From positions 206,936 through 270,935 of the forward strand of contig JAHELJ010000001.1 of the NCBI GenBank assembly GCA_024644235.1: a stretch of 64,000 nt of DNA, read 5' to 3'. Numbering within the stretch: the first letter of the stretch is position 1; each line of letters begins with the position of its first letter. The translations under genes were made by a program, and so were the position numbers. The stretch is from Lewinellaceae bacterium (GTDB lineage Bacteria; Bacteroidota; Bacteroidia; Chitinophagales; Saprospiraceae). A model generated the notes under the pieces. That model searched no databases and had not been told where the DNA came from. It saw only the letters and a list, made by a program, of their open reading frames with translations. Shown here piece after piece: positions 51,081-61,233 of this stretch.

Positions 51081-53810
51081 ATGAAGATTCTTAAAACGGT
51101 TTCAATTGGCCTGTGCCTTCTACTAGTCGTTGGTTGTCAAACACCAAATGATGAACCTGCGGTGATATCTACCCGGGAATACCTTTTATCCGAATCCGAT
51201 CTTCCTGCATACGAGGCAGATATTGATCACGCCTATTACATCGAAAGACTTTCATCTTATGAAGAGAATTGGGCGATGCAGAATAGCGGGGTGACCATCT
51301 ACCGTTCAACCTGCTACAGCTGTCATGGCAATAATGAACAGCCTGGGTCCTTGCCTGACTCAAAGAAGTTCTGGAAAGAAGCATTTTTGAACGGGAGTGA
51401 TCCCTATTCAATGTACCAAACGATCACCCGGGGGTTTGGACTAATGCCTCCTCAACCCCATTTATCTCCCAGCCAAAAGTATGATGTGATTGCCTTTATT
51501 AGGGAGGAACTGATTAAACCAACTAACCCCGATGAATATGATGAAGTAGATGCCGGGTACCTGGCTTCGCTTCCCGATGGTGACAGTCTGGGGCCAGAGC
51601 CACAACCGTATCACCCATGGGCTGATTTGGACTACGGCAATTGGTTTATCCATTGCTACGAAATGGCTGATTCGAATGACCCTCCAAAAGTCATCTCAGG
51701 AGGAAGAGCCCCTTTACCCAATGAAGACTACGGTGAGGTAAATTTCGCTTATAAAGGGATCGCCATGCGATTGGATCACGGACCTGGTGGTGTGGCAGCT
51801 GGTAATACGTTCGTAATGTTTGACCATGATCTGCTTCGATTCGTCGGTGCCTGGACGGGAGAAGGATTTATCGATTGGGAGGATATACTGCTCGATGATC
51901 AGCACAATGTGTATCCTCGGACAGTGGGAAAGCAACAGTTCGCTAATCCGATAACACCGGGCTGGGCTGATCCCAGCAATGGTGAATTCGAGGATCCTCG
52001 CTTCCGGGGCCTTGACGGCCGGCCATTTGGCCCCTTACCTCGTGATTGGTCCCATTACAAAGGACTTTACCGTCATGATGATCGAATTGTGATCAAATAT
52101 ACGGTGGATGATGCGGAGGTCTTGGAGACCTACGATCTGATCACTCCCGGAAATAAACCAATTATTGCCCGCACTCTCAATCTGTCGGGCATTGACAGAA
52201 CACTTAAGATGCGGATCGCACCTTCAAAAGTATCAGTTGTGATCAAGGGAGAGGGTGTGAGCCTCGCTCAGCAGGATGGATATCATATCGCAACATTCTT
52301 GCCTTCATCTTTCACAATGGCTACCATTTATATGTCTGCCCGAGATCAGTCTAAAGTTGATTCAGTGGCAATGGAGACCGACCACCCGATCGATCTTGAT
52401 CAGTATACCAAGGGAAGCAAAAGGAAGTATGAGGACGTACTAACGAGTCCTATAATCAGAGGAAATGACGAAGATCCCTATGCGGTCGATGTTTTAGTGC
52501 TACCACAAGTAAACCCCTGGAATACGAGATTACGGCTTACTGGCATTGACTTTCTTGAGGGGGGAGAAGAGGCGGTGGTCTCAACTATAGATGGCGAGGT
52601 ATTTCGAGTGGAGGGTATAACATCTGAGTCAGGACCAACACGGTGGCATCGAATTGCCACTGGGCTATTCCAGCCACTAGGCATAAAACTGCAGGACGGG
52701 AAGATTTACGTGGGATGTCGGGATCAGATTGTCATCCTGCATGATCTCAATAGTGATGGAGAGACTGATTACTACGAAAGTTTCAATAGTGATCATCAGG
52801 TGACCGAGCATTTCCACGAGTTTGCCATGGGGCTTCAAACAGATAATTACGGCAATTTTTACTACGCAAAAAGCGGCCGGCATGCCCGGACCTCCCTTGT
52901 TCCGCAACATGGAACACTTATCAAGGTCAGTGCCGATGGAAAGACATCCGAGATCCTGGCAAATGGATTTCGGGCAGCCAATGGGGTTTGTCTCAACCCC
53001 GATGGATCTTTTTATGTAACCGACCAGCAAGGATTTTGGAATCCAATGAACCGGATCAACCGGGTAACCAAGGGCGGTTTCTATGGCAATATGTGGGGCT
53101 ATGGAGCTCCCTCCGATTCCTCAGATGCGGCGATGATACAACCGATGATGTGGGTAGATATGAAGTACGACCGGTCTCCATCAGAATTGGTCTGGGCCAT
53201 GTCGGATCGTTGGGGACCATTGAATGGAAGCTTGCTCAATTTGTCCTATGGTTATGGTAAGATATTCGTAGTAATGCCTCAGATGGTGAATGGGCAGGAG
53301 CAAGGGGGAATGGTCGAGCTGCCGGTTCCGATGTTTCCTACCGGGATTATGAGGGCTAGGGTGAATCCAAAGGATGGACAACTCTATGTCTGCGGGATGT
53401 CGGCATGGGCAACCAGCCGGATGATCCAAGTGGGAGGACTCTATCGCATTCGATATACCGGTAAACCATTAAACTTGCCAGTATCTATGAAAGCTGTTGA
53501 TATCGGCATGCAAATTACTTTCAGTGAACCTCTTGATCGATCCATCGCGGAGGATCTGCAAAATTTTGAAGTCAATACCTGGGACTTGAAAAGAACCCGG
53601 ATCTACGGATCAGATCGCTATAATGAGAAGAGATTGACTATCGAAAGGGTTATACTTTCAGATGATGACAAAACGATACTAATTTATCTACCTGAAATCA
53701 AACCGACCTGGGTCATGGACATTCATTATCAGTTGAGGAGCAGAGAAGGGAAAGATTTTGACGGCGTGATTCAAAATTCGATTTATCAACTGGAGGAGTT
53801 GGAGTCGTGA
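51081..53810 (+). CDS. Lipoprotein with cytochrome c domain and DUF6797/sugar-dehydrogenase-like region
   Basis: 909 residues. A lipoprotein signal ends at the Cys of LCLLLVVGC, and a cytochrome c domain follows near the N-terminus (haem motif CYSCH in YRSTCYSCHGNNEQPG, distal Met in GFGLMPPQP). Next are a DUF6797-type domain (YGEVNFAYKGIAMRLDHGPG) and a C-terminal beta-propeller of glucose/sorbosone-dehydrogenase type (NGVCLNPDGSFYVTDQQGFW). It likely moves electrons from a periplasmic sugar oxidation to haem; substrate unknown. The ATG at 51081 fits the signal; GTG 51069 is in frame. Confidence 0.8.
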   Translation: MKILKTVSIGLCLLLVVGCQTPNDEPAVISTREYLLSESDLPAYEADIDHAYYIERLSSYEENWAMQNSGVTIYRSTCYSCHGNNEQPGSLPDSKKFWKEAFLNGSDPYSMYQTITRGFGLMPPQPHLSPSQKYDVIAFIREELIKPTNPDEYDEVDAGYLASLPDGDSLGPEPQPYHPWADLDYGNWFIHCYEMADSNDPPKVISGGRAPLPNEDYGEVNFAYKGIAMRLDHGPGGVAAGNTFVMFDHDLLRFVGAWTGEGFIDWEDILLDDQHNVYPRTVGKQQFANPITPGWADPSNGEFEDPRFRGLDGRPFGPLPRDWSHYKGLYRHDDRIVIKYTVDDAEVLETYDLITPGNKPIIARTLNLSGIDRTLKMRIAPSKVSVVIKGEGVSLAQQDGYHIATFLPSSFTMATIYMSARDQSKVDSVAMETDHPIDLDQYTKGSKRKYEDVLTSPIIRGNDEDPYAVDVLVLPQVNPWNTRLRLTGIDFLEGGEEAVVSTIDGEVFRVEGITSESGPTRWHRIATGLFQPLGIKLQDGKIYVGCRDQIVILHDLNSDGETDYYESFNSDHQVTEHFHEFAMGLQTDNYGNFYYAKSGRHARTSLVPQHGTLIKVSADGKTSEILANGFRAANGVCLNPDGSFYVTDQQGFWNPMNRINRVTKGGFYGNMWGYGAPSDSSDAAMIQPMMWVDMKYDRSPSELVWAMSDRWGPLNGSLLNLSYGYGKIFVVMPQMVNGQEQGGMVELPVPMFPTGIMRARVNPKDGQLYVCGMSAWATSRMIQVGGLYRIRYTGKPLNLPVSMKAVDIGMQITFSEPLDRSIAEDLQNFEVNTWDLKRTRIYGSDRYNEKRLTIERVILSDDDKTILIYLPEIKPTWVMDIHYQLRSREGKDFDGVIQNSIYQLEELES

Positions 53811-53823
53811 ATCAGTTTCAGGA

Positions 53824-56800
53824 TTATTTGAGCGTGGTCAAAAATTCGACGAGATCTCTGATTTCAGATCTGGAGAGCATCGTTATTACGGGTACCATGG
53901 CGGAAGGTAAGTCTTCTCTTGATTTGACCTCCTTTGCCAGTACCTCCTTGACTTCGCCGTTGGCCTGATATATCTGGATCGTATCATTCCCCTCACGAAT
54001 GGTTCCTGCCATCTGCGACCCGTCCACCAGTGTGATCAGCGTATTCCCATAGCCGGGAGCGATACGTGCGTTGGGTTCCACCATAGATGCCAAAAGCTCT
54101 TCCCGATCAAGTTCTTTAGCGATATGACTTAGATCAGGACCTACTTCGCCTCCTCTTGCATCCACTTGGTGGCATCGGATACATTGCACCAATGGATTTC
54201 GGTAAAAAATCCGTCTACCCACACTGGCATTGCCGCCGTATAGGCTCGATGCATATGAAGCCATTAAACCGTCAGAGTTTGCAAAATAGCTGTTGGCGCG
54301 ATTGATTAGATCTGCATCTCCATTCTTCTGGGCTGCCTCAAGGATGTCCAGATGTAACTCGGGAGGTGCAGATTTCGCATCCAGCTGGTCTAGCCATGCA
54401 TTCAGGACTGATGTAGCCCGGGCCGATTTGAGAATGCCAAGGCTACGCAACGCTTTTTGTTTTTCTGGATTTGTTCCCTCCTGCAATGCAATTTCCAACA
54501 AAGAGACTTTCTGATCGGCTGGAATTCCGAGGTGTTCTATCTTTTCCAAAGCCAACTCCCGGATGGCTTGATCATCGGATCGAAGTGCCAACTTGATACT
54601 TGCATTTACCTGCGAACCGGCCAGATCGATAATAGCTCCAAGAGCTTTCAGACGAACCGTGACGGGCTGCTGTTGATCTTTGAAAAAGGATGCAACAGTC
54701 TCTTCAGCTTCGGCATAGCTTAGTCTTCCGATTAATTCGAGTGTAGCTGCACGAATTTCATTAGGTGATGACAAGAGATCATCCAAATGCGGACTCAATG
54801 CTGCTATCGCCTCTCCGGCATCACGCCGTGGCAATTCCCGGTATCGTCCTTCTACCCTGTCCAGTAAAGGGGGAGCGGGCCAGTAACCCAGAGCCCAAAG
54901 GGCATCTAATCGCATTTCCAAGGGTGCGCTTTCGGACTTGGCATAGATGACCAATCGATTTGCACATGCACTTGTACCGATTCGCAAGTTTGCATTTATT
55001 GCTCTGCGTAGAAAGGCCTCATTGTGCCCAGTGGTTTCAGTAAGTTGCTCACTCAAGGCAGCAAGCGATTCCATTACGGATTGATCATCGTGAATGGCCC
55101 TTGCAGCCTCAGTTGCGATCAGGGCCTCTTTATCCAACAAATAGGAAGCCAGGTGCGGAGACCTAAGGTGACGTAGAGCCACCACCGCTCCCAATCTTAC
55201 ATCGGAGGATGGATGGTTTGCCAATTTTCCAAGTGCTTCGGGGTTACCAATTCTCGACAGGGCGTAGGTGACAGCGTGCCGGAGGTGACTATCGCTTATG
55301 CCTTTTGCTTCAAGTGTCTCAACGAGTGCTTGCTGTGTGCTGCCATTGCCAACCTTGCCGAGTGCTTCCGCTGCGTGCATTACCACGTAGTCAGAAGAAT
55401 CTTTTAGCAAATCTTCCAGGTTGGATCGAGCGGCAAGCACCTGATTTTCTCCCAGCACCTTGGCTGATTGGGCTCGGACATATAAATTGTCGTCACTTAA
55501 TAGAGAGATGATCGACTCACCGTCAAACTCTGTTTGCCTCATCAATTGACCCAGACCCCAGATACCATGCAGTCGAGAGATCTCAGCAGACTGATCTTCG
55601 GCCTCTTTCTGTAGCACTTGACTGTTGCCTCGTTGCACTAATTCAAATTGTGCTTTCAATCTGATGCGCATGTCGTGGTGACTTAAAAGCGCCTGCAATT
55701 CTTCGTCGGTCCTTGACCGGATTCCTTCCCTAAATAATGATGCTGTTTCTTCGCGTAAGGTAGTTCTGTACTCAGGAACTATATCCAATTTCCAAATTCT
55801 GCCTTCGGGCTTCTTGTCGTAGCTGTCTTTCCAGTCATTGACATAAAGTGCACCATCTGGTCCGAATGTAATACCCGTAGGTACAATCCCTACCAGTACA
55901 TCCTGCTGCCCTAATACTTCATAACTGGCCCCCTTTAACTCTAATCTGAATGCCTGGATCTTCGAATTAGCCGATGATGCTGTAAAATACGAGGCAAAAA
56001 AATGATCCTGCCATTCATCACCGAGAGCAGCGCCAGGATTATAGGCCAGGCCAGCCGGTCCATCCGGCGCCAACGCCAACGGAGGTAGAAGGTAAGCAGC
56101 TTGTCCAGGGAAATATGGTAGATGCAGACCTTCGTCCATCCATACTTTGTAGGACTCACCTGGATTTCGGTATTTCCCATATTGCCAATAGATTCTCCAG
56201 CCGGTGTCAGAGCCTTCCAGGATGTGAATGAAGCGTTCGTGTTCATCAGCATGGTCACCATCATTGTCTACACTGATCAAATTTCCGTAACGATCAAAAG
56301 CCAGTTCCTGTGGATTACGTAGGCCCCGGGCAAATACCTCAAAATCTGAACCATCAGGATTGCATCGCATAATTGCTCCTTCATGGGGATACGACCATTG
56401 TTTTCCATTGGCAGCTGTAACATTCAAGCCCATGTCTCCGATCGACCAATAGAGTTTGCCATCCGGACCCATGGTCAGGCCTGACATGTCGTGACCGGCA
56501 AAGGCTATGTGGATCCCGTATCCGTAGCTCAACGATTGTTTTTGATCTGCGATTCCATCAGCGTTGATGTCTTTCAAGCGCCATAGGTCTGGGGCAGCAG
56601 TGAGAAATATATCATCATCCCAGGACAGAATGCCTGCAGCCACTCCCGTAATAAGATCATTAAAACCATCTGCGTAGATGTTAGAAACATCTGCCCTGCC
56701 ATCACCATCGATGTCCCGGATACGGCGTACTACTTCAGTCTGCACCTCTAAATCACGCCAGTCGTGGCTGCCGTCATTATTAAAATCTTCCATCCAGGTG

Positions 56801-57174
56801 TTCTGATGCGATAATGCTGGATCGAGCTTTTTCTTGTGAAAATCTTGTGTTTCCTCGACCGACTCGAGCGACAGATCTTCAGTCATCCAGTCACGATGCT
56901 CCCTGATATCGATGTCAGAACTTTTTCTCCGGTTTGTCTCTGAAACATAAGCAATACCCTGGTCATCCATACTTATCGAAACGGCATTATGCAAGAGCGG
57001 CCCGGGTGCCCACAAAGACAATTGCAGTCCTGGTGCTAATTTTGCGGAAACCTCCATTTCCTCGGCAAAGTCATCCGGTTGAACATGAGTAGTTGATATT
57101 TCCGGAGGAGTATCTGTTGCGCATCCCAGCCAAATGACTGTGAGAATGCCCAAAGTGATTCTGAGGTTTTGCAC
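53824..57174 (-). CDS. PVC-type haem-binding protein: membrane-bound dehydrogenase propeller, HEAT-like repeats, C-terminal cytochrome c
   Basis: 1116 residues. Lipoprotein-like signal (RITLGILTVIWLGC), then a glucose/sorbosone-dehydrogenase-like propeller (~50-480, YGIHIAFAGHDMSGLTMGPD and SVDNDGDHADEHERFIHILE). A run of HEAT-like repeats covers ~500-930, and a C-terminal cytochrome c domain has haem motif CIRCH in NPLVQCIRCHQVDARGGEVG. Such proteins are abundant in planctomycetes and some Bacteroidota glycan loci. The start is GTG 57174 or TTG 57177, four to seven bases past the upstream gene's stop; the longer frame start at 57345 overlaps that gene. Convergent with the DUF6797 gene. Confidence 0.8.
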   Translation of the reverse strand: MQNLRITLGILTVIWLGCATDTPPEISTTHVQPDDFAEEMEVSAKLAPGLQLSLWAPGPLLHNAVSISMDDQGIAYVSETNRRKSSDIDIREHRDWMTEDLSLESVEETQDFHKKKLDPALSHQNTWMEDFNNDGSHDWRDLEVQTEVVRRIRDIDGDGRADVSNIYADGFNDLITGVAAGILSWDDDIFLTAAPDLWRLKDINADGIADQKQSLSYGYGIHIAFAGHDMSGLTMGPDGKLYWSIGDMGLNVTAANGKQWSYPHEGAIMRCNPDGSDFEVFARGLRNPQELAFDRYGNLISVDNDGDHADEHERFIHILEGSDTGWRIYWQYGKYRNPGESYKVWMDEGLHLPYFPGQAAYLLPPLALAPDGPAGLAYNPGAALGDEWQDHFFASYFTASSANSKIQAFRLELKGASYEVLGQQDVLVGIVPTGITFGPDGALYVNDWKDSYDKKPEGRIWKLDIVPEYRTTLREETASLFREGIRSRTDEELQALLSHHDMRIRLKAQFELVQRGNSQVLQKEAEDQSAEISRLHGIWGLGQLMRQTEFDGESIISLLSDDNLYVRAQSAKVLGENQVLAARSNLEDLLKDSSDYVVMHAAEALGKVGNGSTQQALVETLEAKGISDSHLRHAVTYALSRIGNPEALGKLANHPSSDVRLGAVVALRHLRSPHLASYLLDKEALIATEAARAIHDDQSVMESLAALSEQLTETTGHNEAFLRRAINANLRIGTSACANRLVIYAKSESAPLEMRLDALWALGYWPAPPLLDRVEGRYRELPRRDAGEAIAALSPHLDDLLSSPNEIRAATLELIGRLSYAEAEETVASFFKDQQQPVTVRLKALGAIIDLAGSQVNASIKLALRSDDQAIRELALEKIEHLGIPADQKVSLLEIALQEGTNPEKQKALRSLGILKSARATSVLNAWLDQLDAKSAPPELHLDILEAAQKNGDADLINRANSYFANSDGLMASYASSLYGGNASVGRRIFYRNPLVQCIRCHQVDARGGEVGPDLSHIAKELDREELLASMVEPNARIAPGYGNTLITLVDGSQMAGTIREGNDTIQIYQANGEVKEVLAKEVKSREDLPSAMVPVITMLSRSEIRDLVEFLTTLK

Positions 57175-57181
57175 CAATGGT

Positions 57182-57889
57182 CTATTTGAAGAATCCTTTC
57201 CTCGGAGTATGGGTTGCTGGAGCCCATATCTTGATATTGTCAAACATGCCGGTGTCATCAAACGAGCCAAAACCAACATGACCAAAATCAAAATGAGTGT
57301 CGCTGGCTTCCATGATTGGATTCTCCATATCGTCGAAGTAAACAAGTATTAAACCATCTGACATCCTCCGTTCCAATCGGACCCGATGCCAACTACCCGT
57401 CTCACCCCAGTCAGTTCCGGTTGAGGTCTTAGAGGCAATCTTGATTCGAGGTTCATCATTGACAAGAAAGATGTTATTGGCGTGATCATCTGCTACGCTG
57501 GCCATATGAACGTAGTAGAAGTTTGTCGGATCCTTCATGGCAAAAAATAGACACAGATCGCGATGTCCGTACTCCCGGCCAGTTTGTGCCAGGTCAACTT
57601 CCATCACAAAATCGCCCAGCCTGAGATCTTTGATCATTGCGATATTAAATGGAGATCGTACCCTCGCCTCATATTTACTGGCTCCAAACAATTCCAGGGC
57701 TTGAGAATCATCTGTTTTTCCGATTTTCCACGCTTCAGAATCCGACATTTCAAAGTCGTCAAGTGCACCAGGATCTTCGAAGTCCTGCTCGTAAACCAGT
57801 TGGTATTTATCATTGTCCTGACTCGGTTGAGCGGGAAGACTTCCGGTCAAGAGAATCAAACTGAAAAGTGGTATTAATGGATGTTGCAT
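57182..57889 (-). CDS. Secreted lectin-fold protein (DUF1080/LamG-like)
   Basis: A 235-residue exported protein with signal peptide (MQHPLIPLFSLILLTGSLPA). The rest is one beta-sandwich of the concanavalin/DUF1080 type: YELVYEQDFED-like opening (QLVYEQDFEDPGALDDFEMS), GDFVMEVDLAQTGREYGHRD, DPTNFYYVHMASVADDHANN, SWHRVRLERRMSDGLILVYF and FGHVGFGSFDDTGMFDNIKI. Related proteins are called 3-keto-disaccharide hydrolases or glycan-binding domains; catalytic residues are not evident. It sits directly upstream of the PVC-type gene on the same strand, so the two are probably cotranscribed. Confidence 0.75.
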   Translation of the reverse strand: MQHPLIPLFSLILLTGSLPAQPSQDNDKYQLVYEQDFEDPGALDDFEMSDSEAWKIGKTDDSQALELFGASKYEARVRSPFNIAMIKDLRLGDFVMEVDLAQTGREYGHRDLCLFFAMKDPTNFYYVHMASVADDHANNIFLVNDEPRIKIASKTSTGTDWGETGSWHRVRLERRMSDGLILVYFDDMENPIMEASDTHFDFGHVGFGSFDDTGMFDNIKIWAPATHTPRKGFFK

Positions 57890-57961
57890 GGTAATATCAT
57901 TCAGATTGTCAATACTACAATTTTTTGAGGGGATTGAGATCCTTGAAGGGCTCGGATACGG

Positions 57962-59815
57962 TCAATCCGCCACTTGAGTGACATAGACATAGTAGGCTCC
58001 TAGCCTTATATTGTTTTCTCCTTCAAAGGTCGCCTTCAACTGGCTTGGCCCAGCTTCCAGTTGAATTTGAAAGTCGATCTGATGTGCATCAGCCGGGACA
58101 TGCTTTTCCATTACCTCACCAGCTATTTCGATTCTTGCTTTTGAGATTGCAATCTGCTTGCCTTCGACAAGTGGATTACCCCCATGCACTGCCTCCTTTT
58201 CAGGTATACTGCTGGTTATGGGTTGATTCAATTCAACAGGCCATCTACGCAGGCCGAAGTTGTAGGTGCCTCTGCGTTCGATCTCGACGGTCCAGTAACC
58301 ATTAACCAACAAGCCGTTGCGGATGTGTGTTTGGTTCCAGGGAGTGTAATGAGTTCCTTCCCCACCCAAATTGGGTTCCCCCAAATTATTCTCGGCCTCG
58401 TGCCAATCGTGCGAATACAAGACGACTTCCTCGATGCCTGGCTGACCAATGACAGCCCTGGTGAAATCACTAAACGAAGGTTCAAGTTCCTGCCACCAAC
58501 TTTCATATGCCTCTTGCAACTCTAAAACGATTTCCTGGTTTTCGGATGCGATATTCTGCAATTGTTGTGGATCACGCTCCAGATTGTACAACTGCTCTCG
58601 ATCAATAAGGCGCCACGAATTTTTCATTACCGCCGATTTCTTCCACTTGACCGGATGCTCCTCTCGTTGGGTGTCAGTGATCAGTATTCGGTCGCTCCAG
58701 CTATTTGTATTTTCACCTCTAAGTAGCGAGACCAGGCTCTGGCCGTCTGAAGACATACTGGAAGAGTTGTCTAGTTGCAGTAATTCTACCAGTGTCGGAA
58801 GTAGATCAAGATGAGCTGTTAAAGCATCAATATCCTTTCCACCCTCCAGTTTACCAGCCGGCCAGCGCCAAAAACAGGGCACCCGGTGACCACCTTCATA
58901 CTGACTGCCCTTAATGCCTCGCATCCCGGCATTGAAGCCACGTTGCAATTGACCATCGGCATCGAAGCTTGCACCGCGAGCGGTCCCATTGTCTGTCAAA
59001 AAGATCAGGATTGTGTTTTGCTCCAAATCCCAGTTTCGAAGTGAGTCAGTCAGCCTTCCCATATTGTCATCGAAGTTGGTGATCATTCCATTGAAGTTGG
59101 GATGTATCCCTTCTATGCCTAAGTAAGGCTTGATGTAACTACTGTCGACATGAAATGGCCCGTGAGGGGCATTAGTGGCTAGATAGGCAAAGAAAGGTCT
59201 GGAAGATTGATCGCTGATGAAATTCAATGTCTCATCAAACCACACATCTGTGCAGTAACCGGAGAATTTTTCCGGCACCCCGTTTCGGAAGTAAGTATCA
59301 TCAAAATAGTCGTTGTCCCAGTAGTCAGGCTGTTGCCAGATGCCTCCGCCGCCATGATATACGGCCTCGTCAAATCCCCGGTCGTGAGGTCTGAAGGGGT
59401 AGCTGTCACCCAGATGCCATTTACCAAACATTCCGGTTCGATATCCGTTATCCGAGAATAGCCCTGCCATCGTGTTCTCCCTTGCGTCTAGCTGCGATCG
59501 TCCGGCAATGGTATGCCATACCCCGACACGGTTGCAATACCTGCCCGTCATTAGACTGGCGCGGGTGGGTGAGCAAGTGGTACCGACATGGAAATTTGTC
59601 AATCTGATGCTCTGTTGCCACAACGCATCGAGATTGGGAGTTTGGATGTGAGGGTTGCCATGACAGGCCAAATCACCATATCCCTGATCATCCGTCATGA
59701 TAATGATGACATTTGGTCTTTCTGCTTCGACGGTCTCCGGAGTTGGATTGCACGCCTGGAAAACCCAGCAAAGTAGCATACTGAGAACTAATGATCTGGT
59801 GGTTGTTCTAACCAT
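57962..59815 (-). CDS. Lipoprotein sulfatase (family S1, arylsulfatase type)
   Basis: 617 residues, a type I sulfatase. A lipoprotein signal ends at the Cys of LSMLLCWVFQAC. The N-terminal metal site is NVIIIMTDDQGYGDLACHGN, and the formylglycine motif is CSPTRASLMTGR (the Cys is converted to formylglycine by an anaerobic or FGE-type maturase elsewhere). Further conserved metal/substrate elements are GKWHLG and FLTDNGTARGA. It removes sulfate esters from sulfated sugars or polysaccharides outside the cytoplasm. The ATG at 59815 is preferred over 59857, which would overlap the upstream gene by 29 bases. Confidence 0.92.
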   Translation of the reverse strand: MVRTTTRSLVLSMLLCWVFQACNPTPETVEAERPNVIIIMTDDQGYGDLACHGNPHIQTPNLDALWQQSIRLTNFHVGTTCSPTRASLMTGRYCNRVGVWHTIAGRSQLDARENTMAGLFSDNGYRTGMFGKWHLGDSYPFRPHDRGFDEAVYHGGGGIWQQPDYWDNDYFDDTYFRNGVPEKFSGYCTDVWFDETLNFISDQSSRPFFAYLATNAPHGPFHVDSSYIKPYLGIEGIHPNFNGMITNFDDNMGRLTDSLRNWDLEQNTILIFLTDNGTARGASFDADGQLQRGFNAGMRGIKGSQYEGGHRVPCFWRWPAGKLEGGKDIDALTAHLDLLPTLVELLQLDNSSSMSSDGQSLVSLLRGENTNSWSDRILITDTQREEHPVKWKKSAVMKNSWRLIDREQLYNLERDPQQLQNIASENQEIVLELQEAYESWWQELEPSFSDFTRAVIGQPGIEEVVLYSHDWHEAENNLGEPNLGGEGTHYTPWNQTHIRNGLLVNGYWTVEIERRGTYNFGLRRWPVELNQPITSSIPEKEAVHGGNPLVEGKQIAISKARIEIAGEVMEKHVPADAHQIDFQIQLEAGPSQLKATFEGENNIRLGAYYVYVTQVAD

Positions 59816-59828
59816 TCGTAAATAATAT

Positions 59829-61112
59829 TTAGTTGACGAAAACTGTCTTGATCTCATCCAGACTAACTCCCAAGACTGTTTCAGTAATGTTGTTCAAAGC
59901 TGATTCTTCTCCCTCGAAATGGTAGGTCTGCTGGATGTGAATCAAAAATGCCATGGGCTCCAGCTCTACTGCCGGAGAGGAAGATTCAAGTTCATAGAAG
60001 GAACCAAGTTGGGCTGCTCCAGGCTCAGGCGGCCCATCATTGTAAGAATTTATCACATCACCGCGGTAGGGGTCTTCCTGAATTTCCCACATGGAGTTGA
60101 CATAGGTAGTCACTCCATCTGGTTTATTGAATCGCACCAAGGTCAAAACCTGGTTGGCTGCGTCGTAACTTCCCATAATATCTTTTGCCCGGTATGGACT
60201 GAGGCCGATCTTACTTCTGAATTCAGCATCCCCTCTAAAGAATATCACTCCGTTGCTGGTTAGCAATCGATTCTCCGGTACCTTCCCGAAGTAGGAATCA
60301 TTGACGATAGGTCCCCGGCTTTCTTCCGGTCCTTCTTCAAACGGTATCACTACCGTAACCTCCGGAGAAGCCTTAAACATGCCTAATAGCCATATCGATA
60401 AAAGGCCCGAATCACGCTTCCAAGTCCTGGAACCAGTATTGGTTACCACATTAGTTGTTTCAAATCCTACCGACGCAATCTGCTCCAGATCGGACAGATC
60501 CAGTTGTCGGATGATGTCATCCTTCTCAAGTACTCTGATCTTTCTGCGAATCTGGAAATCAAACTGAAATCCACCATAATTTTGTAAGGAGGCTTCTCTT
60601 ACAAAAGTGGCTTGATGCGTACTTTTCTCAGCAAGGTCGAAGGGCTCGATATCAAGCAGTCTCGGCACAAACCAATTGTCCAAGGTAAAGCTGGCACCTG
60701 ATCGATGGTACAGGGAAAACTGCCCTCCTTCGGGTCCCAGCCAAAAACGATCTTCTCCGCCAAAGGCATTTATTGCAGCTGAAGTGTCTGCTCCTGCTTC
60801 AAATAATTCCTTATTAATCCAACCATAACTGCGACCGCTGTCACCTGCGCTGGAGGTCGTCATCACCCGGGCTTGTAGTTTTGGTGCAATGGCCACCTGT
60901 CCGCTTCCGTCTGAGGTGCTCAGCCGCACTATCTCGGTCTGCCGTTGAAGAAACTCAATATCATCTCCGAAGGTGGGACCAATCAAATGGGTACCTCTGT
61001 CGTTGGAACATCCCGCTATGAATAAAAGAAGTGCGATAGCAATGAATATCCCACCATCATGAGAAGGTTTAGAATGCCAGCGTTCTCTTAAATTGGTAGA
61101 TTGAAAGGTCAT
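59829..61112 (-). CDS. DUF6786-like lipoprotein
   Basis: A 427-residue lipoprotein (signal ending ALLLFIAGC) with no catalytic motif I recognise. The sequence (GRSYGWINKELFEAG, GPEGGQFSLYHRSGASFTLD, IRVLEKDDIIRQLDLSDLEQ, TNTGSRTWKRDSGLLSIWLL) fits the DUF6786 family found beside sulfatases and sugar enzymes. It may handle a carbohydrate, with a beta-sandwich resembling galactose-mutarotase-like folds, as inference. ATG at 61112 is preferred over TTG at 61139. It lies 13 bases upstream of the sulfatase and probably shares its transcript. Confidence 0.65.
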   Translation of the reverse strand: MTFQSTNLRERWHSKPSHDGGIFIAIALLLFIAGCSNDRGTHLIGPTFGDDIEFLQRQTEIVRLSTSDGSGQVAIAPKLQARVMTTSSAGDSGRSYGWINKELFEAGADTSAAINAFGGEDRFWLGPEGGQFSLYHRSGASFTLDNWFVPRLLDIEPFDLAEKSTHQATFVREASLQNYGGFQFDFQIRRKIRVLEKDDIIRQLDLSDLEQIASVGFETTNVVTNTGSRTWKRDSGLLSIWLLGMFKASPEVTVVIPFEEGPEESRGPIVNDSYFGKVPENRLLTSNGVIFFRGDAEFRSKIGLSPYRAKDIMGSYDAANQVLTLVRFNKPDGVTTYVNSMWEIQEDPYRGDVINSYNDGPPEPGAAQLGSFYELESSSPAVELEPMAFLIHIQQTYHFEGEESALNNITETVLGVSLDEIKTVFVN

Positions 61113-61204
61113 GACAACTTGAGGGAATAAGATAGCCAATTACCAACATTATCCTCTACAATTGAAATTGCTGATGTTAATTCATTCCCTTAGACGGAAA
61201 CAAC

Positions 61205-61212
61205 TATTTTTG
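61205..61212 (+). promoter_or_regulatory. Putative -7 element of lysS
   Basis: TATTTTTG fits TAnnTTTG, 21 bases upstream of the lysS ATG at 61234. No TTG lies at the usual -33 distance. Confidence 0.35.
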
Positions 61213-61233
61213 CCGCCAACTTGACATTGACTT

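Noticed and set aside
57175..57345. N-terminal extension of the PVC-type haem protein from the frame start at 57345
   Set aside because: It overlaps the end of the lectin-fold gene; the lipoprotein signal begins at the GTG/TTG near 57174.
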